This document shows, one piece after another, positions 39,598 through 44,506 of a stretch of DNA of 44,506 bases; the stretch's first letter is position 1, and each line of letters starts with the position of its first letter. The notes under the pieces were generated by a model. It had not been told where the DNA came from. It made no database searches and worked only from the letters and a program-made list of their open reading frames with translations. The position numbers were made by a program, and so were the translations under genes. Origin of the DNA: an uncultured bacterium (GTDB taxonomy: Bacteria; Bacillota_I; Bacilli_A; Acholeplasmatales; Anaeroplasmataceae); assembly GCA_949293265.1 (NCBI GenBank), contig CASFCK010000011.1, positions 1 to 44,506 on the forward strand, written 5' to 3'.

Positions 39598-41727
39598 CTA
39601 ACCATTAATTAAATTGTTAGGTGTTTGTGTTTGTTGTTCAGATGGAATACCATTTAACTGTGACATTATCTGTGCAGTTTCAATAGTATTCTTATCTGCA
39701 TTTGTATTAGCTTCATTAGCTTCGGCACTAGCTAAATTAGCTTGTTGTTGTTGCATAATTTGTTGAGATTGAATTTGTTGTAATAAAGAATTTTTAATTA
39801 ATTCAATATCTTCTTGTGTAATTACAACTTCATCAAATGCTCTTTCTAAAATTTGCAACATAACTATTACAGTATATGGTGAAGCAGAAGCAAACTGACC
39901 AATCACTTGTGCCATTTGTAATGCTTGTTGTTTTTTACTATCACTAGTAGGTTTAACAGTTGTACCACCAATACAACGTAAAGAAAATACATTAACTATT
40001 TCATCACTTGATAAATTAATCCAATTTTGTGATGCATTTTCACCAATTAATTTTACAACTTGCTCTTTATCCATATTCATTAAACATAATTGAGCAATGG
40101 CCCAACCAATTCTGCCTAACCAAATTTCTATTGCATCTCTTTTATCATCTAATCTCATAGATTTACCAGCAACATAAGTTTGAATTGCTAAATTAGTTGT
40201 ATTAGTTTTATATTCACCACTACGAGTTGCAGCATCAGTACCACTAATCATATCAACAACTCTTAATAAATCTTGTTTATCATAAAGAGTTTGACTTTTA
40301 TCATAAGGTACTTGTCCAGTAAATATAATATCTTCAAACTTTTTATTAGGTGGTAATTTAATTGATACAATATTTTGTCCACCATTTGCCCATTTTTGAA
40401 TATCTTTTATATCAGCACCACTATTACTATCAAATAAATAATGATTAAAACCAAATTCTCTCATCTTTTGTAATTGTGAATTAATCATATTAATAGTATT
40501 TTGTTGATCTAAGTAATAACTTACTTCACCTTTGCATAAAGTATTAGTAGGATTTTCATGAAAGTTTAAAATATAATATGGAAAAAATTCTTCTAATTCA
40601 TATGGATCATTCCAAACCCATAATGGATAAGTCCAATCATTATTAGAAAATAAATAAACTCTTCTTTTTGTTTTATCCCATACCCAAAAACATTCAGTTA
40701 AGCAACTTTTTTTATAATCTTCTGCATTTTCATATCCAAAATCTTTATAATTATTTTCATCACCATCACTTAATGTTAATGCATCATCATTTTCTAAAAA
40801 TGTATTATCTAATCCTTGATTATTTACTGGTAAAACTTTTCCAGGTTTATAAATTGATTCAACTTCTTGATTATCTTCATTAGTTTTACCAAACTTTGCT
40901 TTTAAATATTCAGTTGGTAACCATTCTCTTTCAATAATCCATTTTGCATCAGTACCATCTTGATCTTCTGCATTTGGATCAATAAATAAATCATAAGGTC
41001 TAACACATTTTATATACGGACCACTTGGTTCTGCAAAATTTATTACTTCTTCTATTGCTTGAAGTTTACCTTCTAACTCTTTGATTGTAGTAATATCTTT
41101 AGCATTTTGTAATTGTTCACTAATTAAATTAATATCTCTAATTGCTTGTTCATTAATTTCATTTTTAATATTATAACCAACTTTTATAATACCTCTATTA
41201 GTTAAACAACAATTAAGAATTGCTTTTCTTGCTTTATTTTTTAAATTTAATCCAGGAGCAACACGTTTACTAAATAAAGTATTAATAACTCTTTCTAACA
41301 TTGTTGCTAATTTTTCACTTTGTTCATCATTTATTTTATTAGATGTAATTTCTACTTTAGGATCTTGTGAATATAATGCAGGTAATATACCAGTATTATT
41401 TGCCCAAATTAAATTTTCTGAATTTGTATTATTATTTCTTAATTTATTACCTTTAAATGTAAAAGTTCCATCATCTTTTATTGTAATTTGATCACTATTA
41501 AAATATTGATACGTTAAATCCCATGCATCAGAAACATCTTTCATTACAGTTTGTGCATTATCTTTTCTAGTTTTCCATAATTTTCCTTCTGCTTTACTAA
41601 TAGGAATACGATCATCACCAAAAATTCTATAAATTGGTTCATAATTATCATTAGTTTCTTCAATTCCTAAAGTTTCATTTAACTGTTCATTAATATAATC
41701 AGGTATTTCATCATTCGTAGTCGTCAT
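39598..41727 (-). CDS. Portal protein
   Basis: 709 codons. It overlaps the terminase gene by 17 nt. A central region with GRIGWAIAQLCLMNMDKEQV and WVWDKTKRRVYLFSN follows the P22/N4-type portal layout; the C-terminus is a Gln/Ala-rich helical barrel (QQIQSQQIMQQQQANLASAEANEANTNAD), as in long podovirus portals. Context (between terminase and scaffold) is decisive. Confidence 0.8.
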   Translation of the reverse strand: MTTTNDEIPDYINEQLNETLGIEETNDNYEPIYRIFGDDRIPISKAEGKLWKTRKDNAQTVMKDVSDAWDLTYQYFNSDQITIKDDGTFTFKGNKLRNNNTNSENLIWANNTGILPALYSQDPKVEITSNKINDEQSEKLATMLERVINTLFSKRVAPGLNLKNKARKAILNCCLTNRGIIKVGYNIKNEINEQAIRDINLISEQLQNAKDITTIKELEGKLQAIEEVINFAEPSGPYIKCVRPYDLFIDPNAEDQDGTDAKWIIEREWLPTEYLKAKFGKTNEDNQEVESIYKPGKVLPVNNQGLDNTFLENDDALTLSDGDENNYKDFGYENAEDYKKSCLTECFWVWDKTKRRVYLFSNNDWTYPLWVWNDPYELEEFFPYYILNFHENPTNTLCKGEVSYYLDQQNTINMINSQLQKMREFGFNHYLFDSNSGADIKDIQKWANGGQNIVSIKLPPNKKFEDIIFTGQVPYDKSQTLYDKQDLLRVVDMISGTDAATRSGEYKTNTTNLAIQTYVAGKSMRLDDKRDAIEIWLGRIGWAIAQLCLMNMDKEQVVKLIGENASQNWINLSSDEIVNVFSLRCIGGTTVKPTSDSKKQQALQMAQVIGQFASASPYTVIVMLQILERAFDEVVITQEDIELIKNSLLQQIQSQQIMQQQQANLASAEANEANTNADKNTIETAQIMSQLNGIPSEQQTQTPNNLING

Positions 41728-43195
41728 CTATTTCACTCCATTCTAAAGGTATTGAAGATTTTTTATCTTTTTTCTCAATTATATTAGATATATTAGGTCT
41801 ATATGTCAACATATATTTTAATGTGTCCATAGCATGATCATCTTTATCAACTGGTTTATCTTGATATTCATCTTTTGTAGATTTACTCCAATAATAATTA
41901 CTAATTTCAGTTTCAAAAAATTCTAATTTATCACTAATATACAAATAAGGTGAATTATATTCTTTAGTAAATGGATTTTGATGCATTTTATTTTTACTTA
42001 AATATCCAGTAACTTTTGCAATACCAGAAATAATATCATTTTGTGCTGGTATCATTCTAATATTATATTTAGTAAAAAATTCTTCTGCTAATGAAACATT
42101 TTTCTGTCCATCTATCATTGTTCTCTTAAAAATAGATGGATCTGCTAAAATATCACGATCAAAAATTCCATATTTCATTCTAATTTGTGTAATTTTTGTA
42201 GCAATTTGTTCTAAAGTTAATTCTTTTTCATACATACCATCTAGTATAATAATATTTCCAAATGGATCAACAAAACCTAACATATAACATGATGGTACAG
42301 CTAATCCATAGTCAAAACCTTCTAAAATTGTTAAATCATATTTACTTTTTAAATCAAAAAAGTATTCTTCAACCCATTTATTTGGTATCATATTTATACC
42401 AACATCAAATTCTGGATAAACTAATCCTTCATAACCTGCCCATTCACCATTCAAAAATCTATCTTTCATTTGTCCTTTGTAAGTTAATTCCAAAGTTCTA
42501 ATAAAATCTTCTGGAACATTATCTTTATTTTCATAAGTTGATCCTTCTACTAATTCTAATAATAATTTTCCATTTGCTTTATCAATTAATAAATCATCTG
42601 TAATTTTTCCAGTACGTTTATATAATAAATAAGGAGCAATTAATTTTTTATATACCCAATTTCTAGTTGGATTGCATGCTAAGAATAACCATCTCGGCCC
42701 AGTTCGTGGCATAGTTGGATCATCACCAACATATTTTGCACTACCTCTTAATCGTCCTAACAAGTCAGTAAAATCTTTATAAACAATTCCAGGATCTTCA
42801 ACTTGATCTACTAATGCCCAATCAAAAGTTGCAGATAATGTATTAGAAGTTGTATCACTACCACTACCTTGTTGTACTAAATAACTGAAAACACATGTAC
42901 TTCCATTAATTAATGTCAACATTCTATCTTGTTTATTAAAACTTTTTATCCAACTTTTAGGTAACCACTTAAAAAATTCTTTCATAGTTGTACCAGTAAC
43001 TTTTGGTAAAGTTTCTCTTAATACTGCACCATGACTTCCAGGATAATCTTTCATTAATTGAATTGCTTTAACACAAGTACAAGAAGTTTTACCATTACCA
43101 AAACCACCACCATAAAATTGTATTTTACTTCTTAATTTTAGAAATCTATCTTGTAAACTTCCATCAATTACTCTAAATTCATTACCATTTGTCAT
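41711..43195 (-). CDS. terL: Terminase large subunit
   Basis: 494 codons. Walker A is GGGFGNGKTS (residues 29-38); DWALVDQVEDP (about residue 133) is the Walker B segment with acidic residues; PRWLFLACNP is the coupling motif. The nuclease half has LEGFDYG (about residue 292), DILADPSIF (about 355) and DDHAMDTLKYM (about 455), the three-Asp RNase H-type site. It packages DNA through the portal. Confidence 0.92.
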   Translation of the reverse strand: MTNGNEFRVIDGSLQDRFLKLRSKIQFYGGGFGNGKTSCTCVKAIQLMKDYPGSHGAVLRETLPKVTGTTMKEFFKWLPKSWIKSFNKQDRMLTLINGSTCVFSYLVQQGSGSDTTSNTLSATFDWALVDQVEDPGIVYKDFTDLLGRLRGSAKYVGDDPTMPRTGPRWLFLACNPTRNWVYKKLIAPYLLYKRTGKITDDLLIDKANGKLLLELVEGSTYENKDNVPEDFIRTLELTYKGQMKDRFLNGEWAGYEGLVYPEFDVGINMIPNKWVEEYFFDLKSKYDLTILEGFDYGLAVPSCYMLGFVDPFGNIIILDGMYEKELTLEQIATKITQIRMKYGIFDRDILADPSIFKRTMIDGQKNVSLAEEFFTKYNIRMIPAQNDIISGIAKVTGYLSKNKMHQNPFTKEYNSPYLYISDKLEFFETEISNYYWSKSTKDEYQDKPVDKDDHAMDTLKYMLTYRPNISNIIEKKDKKSSIPLEWSEIDDDYE

Positions 43196-43215
43196 AATTT
43201 TTAATCCATTTTAAT

Positions 43216-43788
43216 TTATTTTATCTCTTCAAATTCAACATCTTTAATTTCATTTAACTTTTTCTCATCTTTTGTTATATGAACAATTCTTAATTCAGCG
43301 TCCATCTTATTAATATGTTCAACAACATCAACTGGTCTATGTCCACTTCTATCTAAAATATCTTTAGCAGCTTCAAGTGAATATTTTGTTGAACCAGTTT
43401 GCATAATTTCTACAATTTTATTTGCAGCTTTTTTAGTTTGTTGTTGTAAATAATCTCTAACATTAGATTGATCACTTTCTAAAATAGATGATGTAATTTT
43501 ATCAACCATTTCATTAAAAGCAGGTAACATTATTATATTATTTATTTGTTTTAATGGTATTTTTGTTATAATACTTATATCATTATTACTTAAACCAAAT
43601 AAATAATATGAAATAATTACAGAAATTGTATTCATTTTACTATCTTGTAATGGTAATTCATCAATTCTATGTCTAACTCTTGCATCTTCTAATTGTAATT
43701 GTTTATTAGTTTTAATTTTTGTTATATTTAATTTATTTTTTGGTTCAATAGTTTTACCTATTTTACCATTTTCTAATAAAATATCCAT
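43216..43788 (-). CDS. terS: Terminase small subunit
   Basis: 190 codons with AAGGAGAAC upstream. LSNNDISIITKIPLKQINNIIMLP is a helix-turn-helix, and the remaining helices (about residues 85-150) form an oligomerisation region. The first gene of the late operon, 20 nt upstream of the large subunit gene. Expected to recognise DNA for packaging. Confidence 0.7.
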   Translation of the reverse strand: MDILLENGKIGKTIEPKNKLNITKIKTNKQLQLEDARVRHRIDELPLQDSKMNTISVIISYYLFGLSNNDISIITKIPLKQINNIIMLPAFNEMVDKITSSILESDQSNVRDYLQQQTKKAANKIVEIMQTGSTKYSLEAAKDILDRSGHRPVDVVEHINKMDAELRIVHITKDEKKLNEIKDVEFEEIK

Positions 43789-43869
43789 AATGTTCTCCTT
43801 ATTTTATAAATAAATTATACATACTTATTAGTATATTAATTATAATAACAATAATTATATAAAAAGTAA

Positions 43870-43907
43870 ATAAAAATATTGCTTATTAAATTAATAATAA
43901 GCAATAT
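43870..43907 (-). terminator. Leftward terminator-like hairpin
   Basis: ATATTGCTTATTA (43876-43888) and TAATAAGCAATAT (43895-43907) pair perfectly (13 bp) around six bases. On the - strand the stem is followed by TTTTATTTAC and more T. It would end a short transcript from the right end, or act as an attenuator before the terminase genes. Confidence 0.6.
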
Positions 43908-43968
43908 CCGGACTAAAATGAAATTGAAAACAAAAATACTTTACAAATAAATATAAATAAGTCAATAA

Positions 43969-44010
43969 TTATTTTCTCTTTTTACCACCACACTTAAATT
44001 TTTTATCCAT
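43969..44010 (-). CDS. Possible 13-residue basic peptide
   Basis: The - strand frame MDKKFKCGGKKRK starts at 44010 and ends with TAA at 43971-43969, with GAAGGG about 8 nt upstream. It lies between the leftward promoters and the hairpin at 43876-43907, so it may be a leader peptide. Too short to be sure that it is real. Confidence 0.35.
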   Translation of the reverse strand: MDKKFKCGGKKRK

Positions 44011-44041
44011 TTTTCTATCCCTTCATAATTGACTATCGTAT

Positions 44042-44087
44042 TATATATATATATATATTTATTATATATTTATTATATATTTATTAT
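44042..44087. repeat. TA run and three 11-bp tandem repeats
   Basis: An alternating TA tract (44042-44058) merges into three exact copies of ATATTTATTAT at 44055-44065, 44066-44076 and 44077-44087. Such tracts melt easily and are found at replication origins. Confidence 0.7.
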
Positions 44088-44106
44088 ATATAACTATAAT
44101 TAATAA

Positions 44107-44120
44107 AGGGGAGAACCCCT
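44107..44120. other. GC hairpin
   Basis: AGGGG-AGAA-CCCCT forms a 5-bp stem with four G-C pairs in a very AT-rich stretch; CCCCC at 44123-44127 could compete for the GGGG. It lies about 45 nt downstream of the TTGACA at 44160-44165 on the - strand and is followed there by TTTATTAATT, a weak terminator-like end. Confidence 0.45.
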
Positions 44121-44138
44121 AACCCCCATGTAAACAAA

Positions 44139-44165
44139 ATTACATAAATTATACGAATATGTCAA
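44139..44165 (-). promoter_or_regulatory. Possible leftward promoter (proximal)
   Basis: On the - strand TTGACA (44165-44160), 15-nt spacer and TGTAAT (44144-44139). The spacing is short, so confidence is limited. It would drive the 13-codon ORF and terminase genes. Confidence 0.35.
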
Positions 44166-44179
44166 TCATTATTTATAAG

Positions 44180-44188
44180 TTATCCACA
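44180..44188 (+). other. DnaA box in right control region
   Basis: A perfect TTATCCACA in non-coding DNA, 93 bp from the 11-bp repeats and TA tract. The combination of DnaA box and easily melted DNA is typical of bacterial and plasmid origins. Confidence 0.5.
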
Positions 44189-44230
44189 ATTAATTTATGT
44201 ACAGATAAATAATAGACAAATATTATATAT

Positions 44231-44260
44231 TTTATATATTTATATCTATACCAGTGTCAA
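44231..44260 (-). promoter_or_regulatory. Leftward promoter (distal)
   Basis: On the - strand TTGACA (44260-44255), 18-nt spacer and TATAAA (44236-44231), eleven of twelve consensus bases. It points to the late structural operon and is the most likely promoter of terminase, portal and capsid genes. Confidence 0.5.
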
Positions 44261-44285
44261 CGTCCCTAATTTAATTTTAAATAAA

Positions 44286-44345
44286 AATCTTCTTTTTAAT
44301 TTAAATATAAACAACAATCTCTTTTTTAATTTAAATATAAATAAC
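44286..44345. repeat. 30-bp tandem repeat, two copies
   Basis: 44286-44315 and 44316-44345 are consecutive 30-bp units differing at only three positions; they share TTTTTAATTTAAATATAAA. A degraded third copy may follow to about 44390. Iteron-like sites or a packaging/terminal repeat remnant are possible. Confidence 0.65.
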
Positions 44346-44506
44346 ATTAATAATCTTAACTCTATTAAATTTAATTATAAATATAAATAATAAATAATAT
44401 TTTAATTATAATTTATAAATTAATTATAAAAATTAATTAATTATATAATTATTTATTATCTAGATTTATTATTCTTAATAGTATGTATAAATTTATTATT
44501 AATATA

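Larger units (their letters stand above)
43789..44506. other. Right non-coding control region
   Basis: Apart from one possible 13-codon ORF, this stretch has no gene. It holds a leftward terminator-like hairpin (43876-43907), a TA run and 11-bp repeats (44042-44087), a GC hairpin (44107-44120), a DnaA box (44180-44188), two TTGACA promoters pointing left and 30-bp tandem repeats (44286-44345). It is the best candidate for an origin and late promoter region. Confidence 0.65.

Noticed and set aside
39361-39612. A rightward Ser/Leu-rich open frame opposite the scaffold gene.
   Set aside because: It is the complement of the acidic Asp/Glu/Asn repeats of the scaffold, a common artefact.
44107-44127. 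G-quadruplex on the - strand (GGGGG-TTA-GGGG).
   Set aside because: Only two G runs are present, while four are needed; the simple hairpin explains the sequence.
44286-44345. Direct terminal repeat linking right and left ends of the window.
   Set aside because: The 30-bp repeats are tandem and local; no matching copy was found in the first several hundred bases.
1-44506. Prophage interpretation (integrase, repressor, attachment sites) and recoded stop codons.
   Set aside because: No integrase or CI/Cro-like pair was seen, and all three stop codons end well supported genes without internal use.

Overview
The window reads as an almost complete, very AT-rich (about a quarter G+C by eye) genome of a tailed podovirus-type phage. 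Genes are packed with short overlaps, nearly all have a GGAG-type ribosome binding site, and TAA, TAG and TGA all act as stops, so the standard bacterial code applies. No integrase, repressor-integrase module, tRNA, rRNA, CRISPR array, insertion sequence or phage RNA polymerase was seen, which suggests a lytic phage using the host RNA polymerase. The host is unknown. A Sec-type signal peptide ending in NVNA, perfect sigma-70-type promoters and DnaA boxes point only to an AT-rich bacterium.

Layout: positions 1-650 are non-coding with a cloverleaf-like fold. From 654 to 20349 everything is on the + strand. First come small early genes, including a secreted helical protein, zinc-finger proteins, membrane proteins, a DUF6378-like protein, a possible short Tad2/DUF2829-like Thoeris inhibitor and a DUF6876-like protein. 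A pseudoknotted non-coding RNA candidate lies at 8743-8947. Then comes the replication and recombination block: Cas4/RecB-like nuclease, Sak4-like RecA-fold ATPase, SSB-like protein, RecD/Dda-like helicase, an ExoX-C/DUF3820-like protein, a MazG-like pyrophosphohydrolase, a family A DNA polymerase with an N-terminal uracil-DNA-glycosylase-like domain, and a DUF3987-like primase-helicase ATPase.

From 20353 to 43788 everything is on the - strand, so the order of expression runs right to left: small and large terminase, portal, scaffold, major capsid protein, two small head proteins, tail tubular A and B, two tail fibre/receptor-binding proteins, a sigma-region-4-like small protein, a virion protein, two small genes, the lysis cassette, and the internal (ejection) virion proteins including one of 1520 residues. 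The two transcription directions meet with a 3-nt gap at 20350. The right end (43789-44506) is non-coding except for one possible 13-codon ORF. It holds promoters pointing left, a DnaA box, 11-bp and 30-bp tandem repeats and a TA run, so it is the best origin/control candidate.

The most unusual content is regulatory. A 16-bp perfect inverted repeat at the first lysis gene hides the start codon in read-through mRNA but not in mRNA from an embedded consensus promoter, a layout like T4 lysozyme control. The early operon has a repeated 'hairpin + U-rich leader + GGAG' module and a three-copy CTA(G/T)AT-N3-CGGTAATA motif. A 15-bp hairpin whose loop carries an anti-Shine-Dalgarno sequence lies before tail tubular A. 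None of this could be checked by database search or folding software; every family name rests on motif recognition by eye.
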